Positions 53,393 through 64,000 of a DNA stretch of 64,000 nt are shown in pieces. Under the pieces are notes generated by a model, which worked only from the letters and a program-made list of their open reading frames with translations, searched no databases and was not told where the DNA came from. The stretch comes from Serratia sp. AKBS12. GTDB lineage: Bacteria > Pseudomonadota > Gammaproteobacteria > Enterobacterales > Enterobacteriaceae. A program made the position numbers and the translations under genes. The stretch's first letter is position 1. Each line of letters opens with the position of its first letter. The stretch covers positions 62,001 to 126,000 of the forward strand of contig NZ_JANUSB010000011.1 of the NCBI RefSeq assembly GCF_024793895.1. The letters run 5' to 3'.

Positions 53393-53572
53393 CCATCACC
53401 CGGTGGTACTGGTTGCCGGGAGATGGTAAAAATAAACTGGTTTATATTCAACCTTCAGGGTTGTTTCCGGTCTTACATAAGATATCGGCATATAGCTTTG
53501 CTGTTTTTTGATGAGCGACGGGGTCGTCAGGGATATGGCGACACCGCGCCTGAATAGGGGTTTATTTTGGAT

Positions 53573-56461
53573 ATGCGCAGACGATTGGCCCGTTTCAGTG
53601 GGTTGATGTTGGTAGTATTATTTTGGGCACCGTTAAGCTGGGCCGCACAGGGATGGCAACCGCTGGCGGAGAAAATCCACAAAAGCGATCACGATCCGCG
53701 CCATTACCAGGCGATCAAACTGGATAACGGCATGACGGTGCTGCTGGTTTCCGATCCGCAGGCGCCGAAGTCCCTGGCTGCGTTGGCATTGCCGGTTGGT
53801 TCGCTGGAAGATCCCGACAGCCAGCTTGGCCTGGCGCATTATCTGGAACACATGGTCCTGATGGGATCCAAGCGTTACCCGGAACCGGAAAACCTGTCCG
53901 AATTTCTCAAGAAGCACGGCGGCAGCCACAACGCCAGCACCGCGTCGTACCGTACCGCTTTTTATCTGGAAGTGGAAAACGATGCACTTGAACCGGCGGT
54001 TGACCGCATGGCGGATGCCATTGCCGAGCCGCTGCTCGATCCTGGCAATGCCGACAAAGAACGTAATGCGGTGAACGCCGAATTAACCATGGCGCGTTCG
54101 CGCGACGGTATGCGCATGGCGCAGGTCGGTGCGGAAACGCTAAATCCGGCGCACCCGAGCGCACGCTTTTCCGGCGGTAATCTGGATACGCTCAAAGATA
54201 AACCCGGCAGCAAACTGCACGATGAACTGATGGCGTTTTACCAGCGCTACTATTCCGCCAATCTGATGATGGGCGTGTTGTACAGCAATCAGCCGTTGCC
54301 TCAGTTGGCGACGCTGGCGGCAAAAACCTTTGGTCGCGTACCCAACCATAATGCCAGCGTTGCGCCTATCACCGTTCCGGCGGTCACCAAACAGCAGCAG
54401 GGCATCATTATTCATTACGTGCCTGCCCAGCCGCGCAAACAGCTGAAGGTCGAGTTCCGTATTGATAACAATAGCGCGGCGTTCCGCAGCAAGACCGATA
54501 CCTACATCAGCTATCTGATCGGCAACCGCAGCCAAAACACCCTGTCAGACTGGTTGCAGAAACAGGGGCTGGCAGACGCCATTAATGCCGGCGCCGATCC
54601 GATGGTCGATCGCAACGGCGGCGTGTTTTCCATCAGCGTTTCACTCACCGACAAAGGGCTGGCCCAGCGCGATCGGGTGGTGGCGGCAATCTTCAACTAT
54701 TTGAAAATGCTGCGTAGCGAAGGCGTCAAACAGAGCTACTTCGACGAAATTTCGCACGTGCTGAATCTGGATTTCCGCTACCCGTCGATTACTCGCGATA
54801 TGGACTATATCGAATGGCTGGTGGACACCATGTTGCGCGTGCCGGTTGAGCATACGCTGGATGCGCCTTATCTGGCCGATCGTTACGATCCGCAAGCCAT
54901 CGCGCAGCGTCTGGACGAAATGACCCCGCAAAACGCGCGCATCTGGTTTATCAGCCCGAATGAACCACACGATAAAATGGCGTATTTCGTTAACGCGCCA
55001 TATCAGGTCAACAAAATCGACGCCTCGCGGTTTGAGCAATGGCAGCAGTTGGGCAAGGGGCTCAGCCTGTCATTGCCCGCGCTGAACCCGTATATTCCGG
55101 ATGATTTCACGCTCAACCAACCCTCGCATGCGTTCACCAAGCCTGAACTGGTGGTCAATCAGCCGGGGTTACGGGTGCTGTATATGCCGAGCCGTTATTT
55201 TGCCGATGAGCCGAAAGCCGATGTCACCGTGGCGTTCCGCAACACGAAAACCATGGACTCGGCTCGCAATCAGGTGTTGTTCTCACTGACTGACTACCTG
55301 GCGGGCATTGCCCTCGATCAACTGAGCTATCAGGCGTCGGTGGGGGGATTGAGCTTCTCCACCTCGCCGGACAACGGTCTGTTGTTTAACGCCAGCGGCT
55401 TTACCCAGCGGTTGCCACAGCTGCTGACTACCCTGATCGAAGGCTATTCGAGCTTTACGCCGACCGAAGAACAGCTGCAACAGGCCAAGTCCTGGTATCT
55501 GGAACAGTTGGACGCCGCTGAAAAGGGCAAGGCGTTTGAGCTGGCGTTGCAACCGGTACAAATGCTTTCCCGTGTGCCGTACAGCGAGCGCAGCGAACGC
55601 CGCAAGGTATTGCAGACCCTGACGCTGCAAGACGTGCTGGCCTACCGTAAGGCGTTGCTGGCAGAAGCGACGCCTGAACTGCTGGTGGTCGGTAACATGA
55701 GCAAGCAGCAGGTGGACGCGCTGGCTTCCTCGTTGAAACAGCGTTTGGGCTGTACCGGCGAGACCTGGTGGCACGGCGAAGACGTGCAAATTGCCAAGCG
55801 GCAGTTGGCCAGCTTGCAACGTCCGGGCAGCAGCACCGACTCGGCGCTGGCGGCGGTGTATGTCCCGACCGGCTATCAAGAGGTCACCGGCATGGCTTAC
55901 AGCTCATTGCTCGGGCAGATTATCCAGCCGTGGTTCTATAGCCAGTTGCGTACCCAGGAACAGTTGGGGTATGCGGTGTTCGCCTTCCCAATGTCTGTGG
56001 GGCGGCAATGGGGGCTGGGCTTCCTGCTGCAAAGCAACAGCAAGCAGCCGGCTTACCTGTATCAGCGTTACCAGGACTTCTATCCGAAGGCCGAAAAGCG
56101 CCTGCGGGACATGAGTGAGGCCGACTTCGCTCAGTATCAGCAGGCGCTGATTAACGAACTGAAGCAGCGCCCGCAGACCTTGAGCGAAGAGGCCAGCCGC
56201 TTTAGCAATGATTTTGATCGCGGCAACTTTGCCTTCGACACTCGAGATAAATTGATCGCCCAGATACAACAGCTGACACCGGCCAAACTGGCGGACTTTT
56301 TCCATCAGGCGGTGATTCAGCCGAACGGCCTGGCGGTACTGTCGCAGGTCAGCGGCAGCAGCCAGGATAAAGCCGATTATGCGGCGCCGCAGGGCTGGCA
56401 GTCGATGCCGAATGCGTCTGCGCTCCAGCAAACGCTGCCGCGCAAGGTCGCGACGCCATGA
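53573..56461 (+). CDS. ptrA: Protease III, pitrilysin
   Basis: This 962-residue periplasmic zinc protease has a signal peptide ending in WAAQG. The inverted zinc motif HYLEH (His89, Glu92, His93) is in LGLAHYLEHMVLMGSKRYP; the third zinc ligand (Glu) is in NAVNAELTMARSRDGM. It degrades small peptides and insulin-like substrates. I chose ATG 53573; a TTG two codons earlier is possible. It lies between recC and recB as in E. coli, an unrelated protease held within the recombination operon. Its stop overlaps recB by 4 bases. Confidence 0.97.
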   Translation: MRRRLARFSGLMLVVLFWAPLSWAAQGWQPLAEKIHKSDHDPRHYQAIKLDNGMTVLLVSDPQAPKSLAALALPVGSLEDPDSQLGLAHYLEHMVLMGSKRYPEPENLSEFLKKHGGSHNASTASYRTAFYLEVENDALEPAVDRMADAIAEPLLDPGNADKERNAVNAELTMARSRDGMRMAQVGAETLNPAHPSARFSGGNLDTLKDKPGSKLHDELMAFYQRYYSANLMMGVLYSNQPLPQLATLAAKTFGRVPNHNASVAPITVPAVTKQQQGIIIHYVPAQPRKQLKVEFRIDNNSAAFRSKTDTYISYLIGNRSQNTLSDWLQKQGLADAINAGADPMVDRNGGVFSISVSLTDKGLAQRDRVVAAIFNYLKMLRSEGVKQSYFDEISHVLNLDFRYPSITRDMDYIEWLVDTMLRVPVEHTLDAPYLADRYDPQAIAQRLDEMTPQNARIWFISPNEPHDKMAYFVNAPYQVNKIDASRFEQWQQLGKGLSLSLPALNPYIPDDFTLNQPSHAFTKPELVVNQPGLRVLYMPSRYFADEPKADVTVAFRNTKTMDSARNQVLFSLTDYLAGIALDQLSYQASVGGLSFSTSPDNGLLFNASGFTQRLPQLLTTLIEGYSSFTPTEEQLQQAKSWYLEQLDAAEKGKAFELALQPVQMLSRVPYSERSERRKVLQTLTLQDVLAYRKALLAEATPELLVVGNMSKQQVDALASSLKQRLGCTGETWWHGEDVQIAKRQLASLQRPGSSTDSALAAVYVPTGYQEVTGMAYSSLLGQIIQPWFYSQLRTQEQLGYAVFAFPMSVGRQWGLGFLLQSNSKQPAYLYQRYQDFYPKAEKRLRDMSEADFAQYQQALINELKQRPQTLSEEASRFSNDFDRGNFAFDTRDKLIAQIQQLTPAKLADFFHQAVIQPNGLAVLSQVSGSSQDKADYAAPQGWQSMPNASALQQTLPRKVATP

Positions 56462-59400
56462 CAGCCAGTACCCCGCAGAGGCTCGATCCGCTGACGTTAC
56501 CGCTGTTTGGCGAGCGACTGATTGAAGCGTCGGCTGGGACCGGGAAAACCTTCACCATCGGTGCGTTATATCTGCGCCTGTTGCTTGGGTTGGGCAAGCA
56601 GGCGGCTTTCCCCCGACCGCTGACGGTAGAGGAAATTCTGGTGGTGACCTTTACCGAAGCGGCGACCGAAGAGCTGCGCAGCCGGATACGCAGCAATATC
56701 CACGGTCTGCGCATCGCCTGCGTCCGCGGCCGGGAGCAGTGCACCGATCCGCTGTTTTCCGCCCTGATGGCGGAAATCGACGATCTGGCCGACGCTGCGG
56801 CGCAGTTGCTGGCGGCGGAGCGGCAGATGGACGAGGCGGCGATCTTTACCATTCACGGTTTCTGCCAGCGCATGCTGGCGCACAATGCCTTCGAGTCCGG
56901 CATTCTGTTTGAACAGACGCTGATTCAGGATGAGTTGCCGTTGCGCCGTCAGGCCTGCGCAGACTTTTGGCGGCGGCAATGCTATCCATTGCCGCTGGCG
57001 GTAGCACGTGCGGTAAGTCAGGAATGGAGTGGGCCGGAGGCATTATTGGCCGATCTGGCCGGCTATCTGCACGGCGAAGCGCCCACCCTGCGCCAACCGC
57101 CAAAAGACGATGAAACGGTGCTGATGCGCCACGAGCAAATCGTGGCGCGTATTGAGCAGATCAAAGCGCAATGGCAGGCGGCTGCGCCGGATTTGGAAGC
57201 GCTGATTAGCGCGTCCGGCGTTGATAAGCGTAGCTACAGCAGTAAGCATTTACCCAACTGGCTGAGCAAGGTTGGCGAGTGGAGCACGTTGGCTACCCAG
57301 GATTATCAATTGCCGAAAGAGCTGGAGAAATTCCGCCAATCGACGCTGCTGGAAAAAACCAAAAAAGGCGAGCCACCGCGACACCCGCTGTTCGCGGCCA
57401 TTGATGGCCTGTTTGACCAACCGCTGACGCTGCGTGATCTGATTATGGCGCGCGCGCTGAGTGAGATCCGCAGTTCAATCCAGCAGGAAAAGCGCCAACG
57501 TGCCGAACTGGGCTTTGATGACCTGCTTGGTCGTCTGGATGCGGCGTTACAAAGTGCCGGCGGGGAACAGCTGGCGCAGGCCATTCGCCAGCGCTTCCCG
57601 GTGGCGATGATCGATGAATTCCAGGATACCGATCCGCAGCAGTATCGCATTTTCCAAAAGCTTTACGTTGGGTGTGAACGGTGCGGTCTGTTGTTGATCG
57701 GCGATCCCAAGCAGGCCATTTACGCCTTCCGCGGGGCGGATATTTTCACCTATATGCGCGCTCGCTCAGAGGTAAGCACCCACTATACGTTAGAGACTAA
57801 CTGGCGTTCGTCTCCGGCCATGGTAGGCAGCGTCAATAAGCTGTTTTCGCAGGTTGACCAGCCGTTCTTGTTTGGTCAGATCCCGTTTATTGCCGTGTCC
57901 GCTGCCGCTAAAAATCAGGGGTTGGGGTTCGAGCTTCAGGCAACTGCACAGCCGGCGCTGCATTTTTGGTTACAGCCGGGCGAAGGTGTAGGAGTAAGTG
58001 ATTACCAACAGATGATGGCGCGCTGGTGTGCGGCGCAGATCCGCGACTGGCTGAGCGCCGGCCAGCGCGGTGAAGCCTGGTTGCTTAACGGCGCGCAGCG
58101 GCGTGCGGTACAGGCGTCGGATATTACCATTCTGGTACGCAGCCGTGCCGAAGCCGCGCTGGTGCGCGACGCTCTGAGCCAATTGGCAATCCCGTCGGTG
58201 TATCTTTCCAACCGCGACAGCGTTTTCGACACGCCGGAGGCCAAGGATTTGCTGTGGCTTTTGCAGGCGGTATTGGCGCCAGAGCAGGAGCGTACGCTGC
58301 GTAGCGCGATGGCGACCGGGCTATTAGGGTTGGACGCGCCGACGCTGGACGCGCTGAACCATGACGAACGCGCCTGGGATCTGTTGGTCAATGAATTTGA
58401 CGGCTATCGCAGCCACTGGCAGCGGCGCGGCGTACTGCCGATGCTGCGTGAAGTCATGACGCGCCGTCATCTGGCGGAGAACCTGCTGGCCAGCCCCGGC
58501 GGCGAACGTCGTCTGACCGATGTGATGCATCTGGGTGAACTGCTGCAGGAAGCCTCCGCGCAGCTCGACAGCGAGCATGCGCTGGTGCGCTGGCTGGCGC
58601 AGCAGATAGCCCAGCCTAACCGCCAGTCGGACAATCAGCAGTTGCGTCTGGAAAGCGATCGCCATCTGGTGCAGGTGATCACTATCCATAAGTCCAAAGG
58701 GTTGGAATATCCGCTGGTCTGGCTGCCGTTTGTTGGCAATTTCCGCCAGCAGCAACAGGTGCTGTATCACGATCGCAATAATTTCAAGGCGTTGCTCGAT
58801 CTTAATGCCAATGAAGAAAGCCTCGCCTGGGCCGAAGAAGAGCGGTTGGCGGAAGACCTGCGCCTGCTGTATGTCGCACTGACCCGTTCGGTCTATCACT
58901 GCAGCATTGGCATAGCCCCGTTGATTCAGGGGACGCGCAAGAAGCAGGGAGATACCGATTTGCACCGCAGCGCACTGGGCTACCTGGTGCAGGCCGGGCA
59001 AGCCGGCGATGCCGGCTATCTGCAGCAGCGTTTACAGCAGTTGACCGGCGACGGCGTCGCGCTGTCGCTGGTGGACGAACCAGACCCGCAACCGTGGCAA
59101 GCGCAAGCCGAGGCGGCGGCCAAACTGACCGCTCGCCGCTTTACCCGCCAGGTACAGGATTACTGGCGGGTCACCAGTTATACCGGTCTGCAACAGCATG
59201 GCTCAGCAGGAATCACCCAGGATCTGCTGCCGCGTCTGGATGTGGATGCCGCCGGCGAGCAGGCCGCAGACGGTGAGCCGGCGCTTACTCCACATACTTT
59301 TCCTCGCGGTGCGGCACCCGGAACCTTCTTGCATAGCCTGTTCGAAACGCTGGATTTCACCCAACCGCTGGACGCCGACTGGCTGCTGGAACAGTTGCGT

Positions 59401-60018
59401 TTGCACGGTTATGACGACCATTGGCTGCCGGTGTTGCAGGACTGGATGCAGGTATTGTTGCACACCCGGCTCAACGACAGCGGGGTATCGCTGGCGATGC
59501 TGGCACCGCAGGTCAAACAGGCCGAGCTGCAGTTCTACCTGCCGATTGGTGACCTGCTGCGCGCCGATGAGCTGGATGCGTTAACCAAACGCTACGACCC
59601 GCTGTCTGCCCACTGCCCGGCACTGGACTTTCAGCAGGTGCAAGGCATGCTGAAGGGTTTTATCGATTTGGTATTCTGCTGGCAGGGGAAGTATTACCTG
59701 CTGGACTATAAGTCCAACTGGCTGGGCGAGGACAGCAGCGCCTATACCCAGCCGGCAATGGCGCGGGCGATGGCCGAACATCGCTACGACCTGCAATATC
59801 AGCTCTACACGCTGGCATTGCACCGTTACCTGCGGCACCGTCTGGCGGATTACGATTATCAGCGCCATTTTGGTGGCGTGATTTATCTGTTTTTGCGCGG
59901 TGTCGCTGCCGAACACCCTGGCAACGGCATCTTCTCCTGCCGTCCGGACAGTGAACTGGTCATGGGGATGGATCGGCTGTTCAGTGGCGTCCACCGTGCT
60001 ACGGAGGCCGAGCAATGA
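56458..60018 (+). CDS. recB: Exonuclease V beta subunit RecB
   Basis: This 1186-residue helicase-nuclease has an N-terminal UvrD-type helicase with Walker [10 protein letters not shown] (Lys30), motif [12 protein letters not shown] and motif [12 protein letters not shown]. The C-terminal nuclease domain has Asp1083 and Lys1085 in [10 protein letters not shown], equal to D1080/K1082 of E. coli. It is the 3'-5' motor and only nuclease of RecBCD. Starts inside the ptrA stop (ATGA) and overlaps recD likewise, so subunit synthesis is coupled. Confidence 0.98.
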   Translation: MTASTPQRLDPLTLPLFGERLIEASAGTGKTFTIGALYLRLLLGLGKQAAFPRPLTVEEILVVTFTEAATEELRSRIRSNIHGLRIACVRGREQCTDPLFSALMAEIDDLADAAAQLLAAERQMDEAAIFTIHGFCQRMLAHNAFESGILFEQTLIQDELPLRRQACADFWRRQCYPLPLAVARAVSQEWSGPEALLADLAGYLHGEAPTLRQPPKDDETVLMRHEQIVARIEQIKAQWQAAAPDLEALISASGVDKRSYSSKHLPNWLSKVGEWSTLATQDYQLPKELEKFRQSTLLEKTKKGEPPRHPLFAAIDGLFDQPLTLRDLIMARALSEIRSSIQQEKRQRAELGFDDLLGRLDAALQSAGGEQLAQAIRQRFPVAMIDEFQDTDPQQYRIFQKLYVGCERCGLLLIGDPKQAIYAFRGADIFTYMRARSEVSTHYTLETNWRSSPAMVGSVNKLFSQVDQPFLFGQIPFIAVSAAAKNQGLGFELQATAQPALHFWLQPGEGVGVSDYQQMMARWCAAQIRDWLSAGQRGEAWLLNGAQRRAVQASDITILVRSRAEAALVRDALSQLAIPSVYLSNRDSVFDTPEAKDLLWLLQAVLAPEQERTLRSAMATGLLGLDAPTLDALNHDERAWDLLVNEFDGYRSHWQRRGVLPMLREVMTRRHLAENLLASPGGERRLTDVMHLGELLQEASAQLDSEHALVRWLAQQIAQPNRQSDNQQLRLESDRHLVQVITIHKSKGLEYPLVWLPFVGNFRQQQQVLYHDRNNFKALLDLNANEESLAWAEEERLAEDLRLLYVALTRSVYHCSIGIAPLIQGTRKKQGDTDLHRSALGYLVQAGQAGDAGYLQQRLQQLTGDGVALSLVDEPDPQPWQAQAEAAAKLTARRFTRQVQDYWRVTSYTGLQQHGSAGITQDLLPRLDVDAAGEQAADGEPALTPHTFPRGAAPGTFLHSLFETLDFTQPLDADWLLEQLRLHGYDDHWLPVLQDWMQVLLHTRLNDSGVSLAMLAPQVKQAELQFYLPIGDLLRADELDALTKRYDPLSAHCPALDFQQVQGMLKGFIDLVFCWQGKYYLLDYKSNWLGEDSSAYTQPAMARAMAEHRYDLQYQLYTLALHRYLRHRLADYDYQRHFGGVIYLFLRGVAAEHPGNGIFSCRPDSELVMGMDRLFSGVHRATEAEQ

Positions 60019-61907
60019 TCGATTTATTGCAGCAAGCGGCGACGCTTGGCGTACTGCGCCCGCTAGACGTGCAGTTCGCACGAGTGGTGGCGGCAGCGGA
60101 TCGGCCGGATATGTTGCTGGCCGCCGCTTGCCTCAGCGCGGAAGCCGGTGCGGGGCACGTCTGTCTGCTGTTGCAACAGCTAATGCCGGAGAACTTGTTC
60201 GAAGGGCGGCAACCCGCATTGGCACAGGCGGTATGGCAGGCCGCAGGACAGCCCGATCTGGATGGCTGGCGGCAACGGCTGTTGAGCTCGCCGGCGGTCA
60301 GTGACGGCAGTCAGCCAACGCCGCTGGTGCTGCAAAAACAACGGTTGTATTTACAGCGCATGTGGCAAAGCGAAGGCCAGGTAGCGGCATTTATCAGCAG
60401 CGATAGCGTACCGCAGGTTATCGAAACTCAGCGTCTGCGTGCGATCCTCGACCAGCTGTTCGGTACGGCGACGGACACCCCTGACTGGCAGAAAATTGCC
60501 GCGGCGGTAGCTGCGACCCGGCGTATTGCGGTGATATCCGGCGGGCCGGGCACCGGTAAAACCACCACCGTGGCCAAACTGCTGGCCGCATTGGTGCAGT
60601 TGGCCGAAGGGGCGCGCTTGCGTATCCAGCTGGCAGCACCAACCGGCAAGGCGGCAGCACGACTCACGGAGTCACTGGGCAGCGCCAGCCGACAATTGCC
60701 ACTGACCCCCGAACAGCGGGCGTTATTCCCCACCGAAGCGGCAACGCTGCACCGTCTGCTGGGTGCACAACCGAACAGTCAACGCATGCGCTATCATCGT
60801 GGCAATCCGCTGCACCTCGACGTGCTGGTGGTGGATGAGGCGTCGATGGTCGATCTGCCGATGATGGCTCGTCTGATTGCCGCCTTGCCGCCGCACGCCA
60901 GGGTGATTTTTCTTGGCGACCGCGATCAACTGGCCTCGGTGGAAGCTGGCGCGGTGCTGGGAGATATCTGCCGTTTTGCCGAGCAAGGCTATAGCGACGC
61001 GCGCGCCGCACAATTGGCGCAACTGACCGGCTGTGTGTTGAGCGGCCAGAGTGCGCAGGGTGACGCCGCGGTACGCGACAGCCTCTGTTTGTTGCGCAAG
61101 AGTTACCGTTTTGACGCCGATTCCGGCATCGGTCAACTGGCGATGGCGGTGAATGCCGGCGACAACAAACGAGCCTGGGCCGCACTCAACGGCAATTTTA
61201 GCGACGTTGCCGGTTATCCGCTGGTGGAAACCGAGGATTACCAGGCGTTGCTGGATGCCTGTGTGGCCGGTTATCGCGACTATCTCCAGCGGGTCGCCGC
61301 CGGAGCGCCGGCGGTCGATATTCTGGCAGCATTTGGCCGTTTCCAGGTGCTGTGCGCGCTGCGTGAAGGGCCGTTTGGCGTTGCCGGTCTGAATGAACGG
61401 ATTGAAAGCGGGCTGCAACGTGCGGGGTTGATTCGCCGTAACCCGGCATCTGCCGGTCGCTGGTATCGCGGTCGACCGGTGATGATTGGCCGTAACGACA
61501 GTGCGTTGGGGCTGTTTAACGGTGATATTGGCATTGCTCTGCCGGAGGAGGGCGGCGAACTGCGTGTGCATTTCCAATTGCCGGACGGCAATATCAAATC
61601 GGTGCAACCCAGTCGTTTACCGGCTCATGAAACCGCCTATGCCATGACGGTGCACAAGTCTCAGGGGTCAGAGTTCGACCATACGGCGCTGGTGCTGCCT
61701 AATCACTTTCTACCGGTATTGACGCGTGAGCTGGTGTATACCGCCATTACCCGCGCGCGTCGGCAACTGTCGCTGTATGCGAGTGAAAAGGTGCTGAACA
61801 GCGCCATCCGCACGCCAACCCAGCGGCGCAGCGGGCTGGCGGAGCGGTTGGTGAGGGTGGCTCAGGCCAATGAGACACCGCCGACTAGTGCCGGCGGTGG
61901 GCTATAG
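60015..61907 (+). CDS. recD: Exonuclease V alpha subunit RecD
   Basis: This 630-residue 5'-3' helicase of superfamily 1B is slightly longer than E. coli RecD (608). Walker [12 protein letters not shown] (Lys about 182), Walker [15 protein letters not shown], and the C-terminal [22 protein letters not shown] with [11 protein letters not shown] are present. It overlaps recB by 4 bases; its stop overlaps the convergent argA end by 6 bases, so no room for a dedicated terminator exists. Confidence 0.97.
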   Translation: MIDLLQQAATLGVLRPLDVQFARVVAAADRPDMLLAAACLSAEAGAGHVCLLLQQLMPENLFEGRQPALAQAVWQAAGQPDLDGWRQRLLSSPAVSDGSQPTPLVLQKQRLYLQRMWQSEGQVAAFISSDSVPQVIETQRLRAILDQLFGTATDTPDWQKIAAAVAATRRIAVISGGPGTGKTTTVAKLLAALVQLAEGARLRIQLAAPTGKAAARLTESLGSASRQLPLTPEQRALFPTEAATLHRLLGAQPNSQRMRYHRGNPLHLDVLVVDEASMVDLPMMARLIAALPPHARVIFLGDRDQLASVEAGAVLGDICRFAEQGYSDARAAQLAQLTGCVLSGQSAQGDAAVRDSLCLLRKSYRFDADSGIGQLAMAVNAGDNKRAWAALNGNFSDVAGYPLVETEDYQALLDACVAGYRDYLQRVAAGAPAVDILAAFGRFQVLCALREGPFGVAGLNERIESGLQRAGLIRRNPASAGRWYRGRPVMIGRNDSALGLFNGDIGIALPEEGGELRVHFQLPDGNIKSVQPSRLPAHETAYAMTVHKSQGSEFDHTALVLPNHFLPVLTRELVYTAITRARRQLSLYASEKVLNSAIRTPTQRRSGLAERLVRVAQANETPPTSAGGGL

Positions 61908-63227
61908 GTCGGCCAGCAGGATCTTCGAGCGGCGCTGGTAGTTATATAGCGCCTGTTTCTGCATTGGCAGCACCTCGACATCCGCCGGGGTGAACCCCCG
62001 CTCCTGGAACCAGTGAATACTGCGCGTGGTCAGCACGAACAGTTTTTTCAGCCCCATCTGGCGCGCCTGCGTTTCCACTCTTTGCAGCAGCATTTCGCCG
62101 CGCGATGAACTGCGGTAGTCCGGATGCACTGCCACGCAGGCCATTTCACCGATTTTCTCATCCGGGAACGGGTATAGCGCGGCACAGGCGATGGTCAGGT
62201 TATCGCGTTCGATGATGGTAAATTTGTCGATTTCCATTTCCAACTGCTCACGCGAGCGGCGTACCAGAATGCCTTGCTGTTCCAGCGGGCGAATCAGCTC
62301 GAGAATACCGCCGATATCGTTGATGGTGGCACGCCGTACCTGTTCGGCGCTTTCCATGACGATCTGCGTACCGATGCCATCGCGTGAGAACAGTTCTTGC
62401 ACTAACGCGCCGTCTTCCTGATAGCTGATCAGGTGGCTGCGCCGCACGCCGCTGCGGCAGGCTTTCACCGCACCACGCAGGAAACGTACGGTGCCTGAAT
62501 GGTAATCACCGCTCTGTTCCAGTTCTTCAATACGCTTTTGTGCATCATTGGGGAACAACTCGGAAATGATATTGCCTTCCGCGTCGTTAACCCCCTGGGA
62601 CGAGCAGAAGCCAATCATTTTTTCCGCCTTGAGTTTGATCGCCAACTGGGTTGCAACCTCTTCCGACGTCAGATTGAAACTTTCACCAGTAACGGAAACC
62701 GCTACCGGGCCGATCAACACGATAGCGTTGCTGTCGAGCTGGCGATGGATCGCTTCTTCGTCAATGCGACGAATGCGGCCGCTGTGGCAATAATCCACGC
62801 CGTCATCGATGCCAAGCGGCTGGGCAATGATAAAGTTACCGCTGACCACGTTGATATGTGCGCCTTGCAGCGGCGTGTTGTTCAGGCTCATCGACAGCCG
62901 GGCGGTGATGTCCAGTTGCAACAAACCGGCGGCCTGTTTGACCAGCTCCAGCGTCGGCGCATCGGTGACGCGAGTATGCTTATGATAAATCGGCGCCAGA
63001 TTATGCAACGCCAGGTTACCGTCAATCTGCGGCCGCGCGCCGTAGACCACCACCAGCCGGATGCCCAGGCTATGCAATAGGCCGATATCGTTGACGATAT
63101 TGGAGAAATTCTCATGCTCAATGGCTTCTCCCCCCAGCATGACCACAAAAGTCTTGCCGCGGTGAGCATTGATATAAGGGACTGAGTGACGGAATCCTTG
63201 AACCAGCTCTGTACTACGTTCCTTCAC
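61902..63227 (-). CDS. argA: N-acetylglutamate synthase ArgA
   Basis: This 441-residue enzyme makes N-acetylglutamate, the first step of arginine synthesis, and is feedback inhibited by arginine. It has an amino-acid-kinase-like N-terminal domain ([20 protein letters not shown]) and a C-terminal GNAT domain ([25 protein letters not shown]). The frame is open from TTG 63233, but the GTG at 63227 lies 7 bases after AGAGG and matches the E. coli start VKER, so I choose it. Tandem ARG boxes lie just upstream. Divergent from amiC, as in E. coli. Confidence 0.97.
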   Translation of the reverse strand: MKERSTELVQGFRHSVPYINAHRGKTFVVMLGGEAIEHENFSNIVNDIGLLHSLGIRLVVVYGARPQIDGNLALHNLAPIYHKHTRVTDAPTLELVKQAAGLLQLDITARLSMSLNNTPLQGAHINVVSGNFIIAQPLGIDDGVDYCHSGRIRRIDEEAIHRQLDSNAIVLIGPVAVSVTGESFNLTSEEVATQLAIKLKAEKMIGFCSSQGVNDAEGNIISELFPNDAQKRIEELEQSGDYHSGTVRFLRGAVKACRSGVRRSHLISYQEDGALVQELFSRDGIGTQIVMESAEQVRRATINDIGGILELIRPLEQQGILVRRSREQLEMEIDKFTIIERDNLTIACAALYPFPDEKIGEMACVAVHPDYRSSSRGEMLLQRVETQARQMGLKKLFVLTTRSIHWFQERGFTPADVEVLPMQKQALYNYQRRSKILLADL

Positions 63228-63241
63228 GGTCAAACCTCTTT

Positions 63242-63276
63242 TGCATATTTATACGGTATTTTTGTATTTTTATTCC
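63242..63276. promoter_or_regulatory. Tandem ARG boxes (ArgR operator) of argA
   Basis: TGCATATTTATACG (63242-63255) and TGTATTTTTATTCC (63263-63276) match the ARG-box core TGAATWWWWATTCA at 11 and 12 of 14 positions. Their starts are 21 bases apart, the fixed spacing of paired ARG boxes. They lie 15-50 bases ahead of the argA start, so ArgR-arginine would block its promoter. Confidence 0.75.
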
Positions 63277-63456
63277 TTTTTTGCGCTAATGGCAAGTGGG
63301 GATTTGTTGGCTTTTTGGCGCTAACACCGCTAAATCGTTAATAAATTGACAAAACATAAAAGGATTTTCTGGTGACAGCGCTGGACGGATTCGTTAAAGT
63401 TTTTGCCATTCTCACTTTATGGTGTTTTTTTAAGCTGATTTTTTTGCTGGAGTCGC

Positions 63457-64000
63457 ATGCCAAACGCTAATCACAATCTGGGTCGCCGTCGTCTGTTGCA
63501 GGGGGTTGCCGCAACCTGGTTGCTGAGCGTGAGTCGCGTCGGTTTTGCCGCTTCGTCGCACGTGATTGCGGTGCGCGTCTGGCCTTCCTCTACCTACACC
63601 CGCGTGACGCTCGAATCCAACGAGGAACTCAAGTACAAGCAGTTTGCTCTGACCAACCCCGATCGTATCGTGGTGGATATCGAAGGTGTGCACCTCAACA
63701 GCATCCTCAAGGGCATCGCCGGCCAGGTACAGACTGCCGACCCTTATCTGAAACAGGCGCGCGTCGGCCAGTTTGACAAGAATACCGTGCGGCTGGTGTT
63801 GGAATTAAAGCAAAGCGTCAGCCCGCACATGTTTACCCTGTCGCCGGTGGCGGAATACCGTAACCGACTGGTGCTGGACTTGTACCCGTCCAAATCGTCG
63901 TCCGGCGAAGAGTATGATCCGCTATTGGCATTGCTGGAAGATTACAATAAAGGGGATTTGGAGCGGACGTTGCCGGCACCGACCCAGGCTCCGCAGGCCG
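63457..64000 (+). CDS. amiC: N-acetylmuramoyl-L-alanine amidase AmiC, partial
   Basis: The first 181 codons are in the window. A twin-arginine signal ([19 protein letters not shown]) is followed by the AMIN domain ([21 protein letters not shown] to LVLDLYP), which targets the septum, and a linker rich in Glu and Pro. The catalytic amidase domain lies beyond the edge. It follows argA divergently as in E. coli. AmiC splits septal murein once activated by NlpD-type proteins; ActS of this same window is a related activator. The frame is open to the last base. Confidence 0.94.
   Translation, partial: MPNANHNLGRRRLLQGVAATWLLSVSRVGFAASSHVIAVRVWPSSTYTRVTLESNEELKYKQFALTNPDRIVVDIEGVHLNSILKGIAGQVQTADPYLKQARVGQFDKNTVRLVLELKQSVSPHMFTLSPVAEYRNRLVLDLYPSKSSSGEEYDPLLALLEDYNKGDLERTLPAPTQAPQA

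Noticed and set aside
1-64000. CRISPR array, prophage or insertion sequence
   Set aside because: No regularly spaced direct repeats, cas genes, transposase or phage structural genes were seen.

Overview
The window looks like chromosomal DNA of a Serratia-type member of the Enterobacterales. It is GC-rich overall with AT-rich intergenic spacers. Most proteins read as close homologues of Escherichia coli proteins. The right two thirds keep the gene order of E. coli from lysR-lysA to argA-amiC: lysR, lysA, galR, an Omr small RNA, aas-lplT, tas, ygdR, ygdQ, mutH, rppH-ptsP, lgt-thyA, ppdA-ppdB-ygdB-ppdC, recC-ptrA-recB-recD, argA, amiC. No tRNA, rRNA, insertion sequence, prophage or CRISPR array was seen.

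Left part (1 to about 9.3 kb), surface and accessory genes. A chaperone-usher fimbrial operon runs leftward: major pilin, second pilin, chaperone, usher, two-domain tip adhesin, and a further subunit cut by the window edge. It is divergent from a YadA-like trimeric autotransporter adhesin. Next come a small helix-turn-helix protein with GTTAAC-containing repeats in front of it, and the murein amidase activator ActS (YgeR).

Middle-left (9.3 to 24 kb), metabolism and transport. This holds lldP-lldD for L-lactate, a LysR regulator, the ABC exporter yojI, and two tiny genes (one YmiA-like) behind a perfect 41-bp palindrome. It also holds an MFS gene broken by one in-frame TGA, a YddA/SbmA-type ABC protein, a secreted TPR-like protein, a LysR / metallo-beta-lactamase-fold / DsbA-like cluster, and an MFS exporter.

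Middle (24 to 36 kb). lysR-lysA and galR are the expected neighbours, but a beta-glucoside PTS locus sits between them: EIIA and a LacI-type regulator on one strand; EIIC, GH1 phospho-beta-glucosidase and EIIB on the other; and a UxuR-like GntR regulator downstream. Three TTGG(N4)CCAA palindromes lie in its divergent control region. galR has a good GalR operator in front of it. A BisC-type molybdoenzyme and a single OmrA/OmrB-type small RNA follow.

Right part (36 to 64 kb), conserved backbone: phospholipid repair (aas-lplT), mismatch repair (mutH), a DnaA-box cluster at the position of E. coli DARS2, RNA decapping (rppH), nitrogen PTS (ptsP), lipoprotein and thymidylate synthesis (lgt-thyA), pseudopilin genes, the RecBCD machinery with pitrilysin, arginine synthesis (argA with tandem ARG boxes), and the start of amiC.

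Nothing here is clearly a new defence or mobile system. The most interesting items are regulatory: the palindrome in front of the ymiA-like gene, the operator triad of the PTS island, the GTTAAC repeats, the TGTCA/TGACA cluster between the two adhesin loci, DARS2, and the single Omr RNA.
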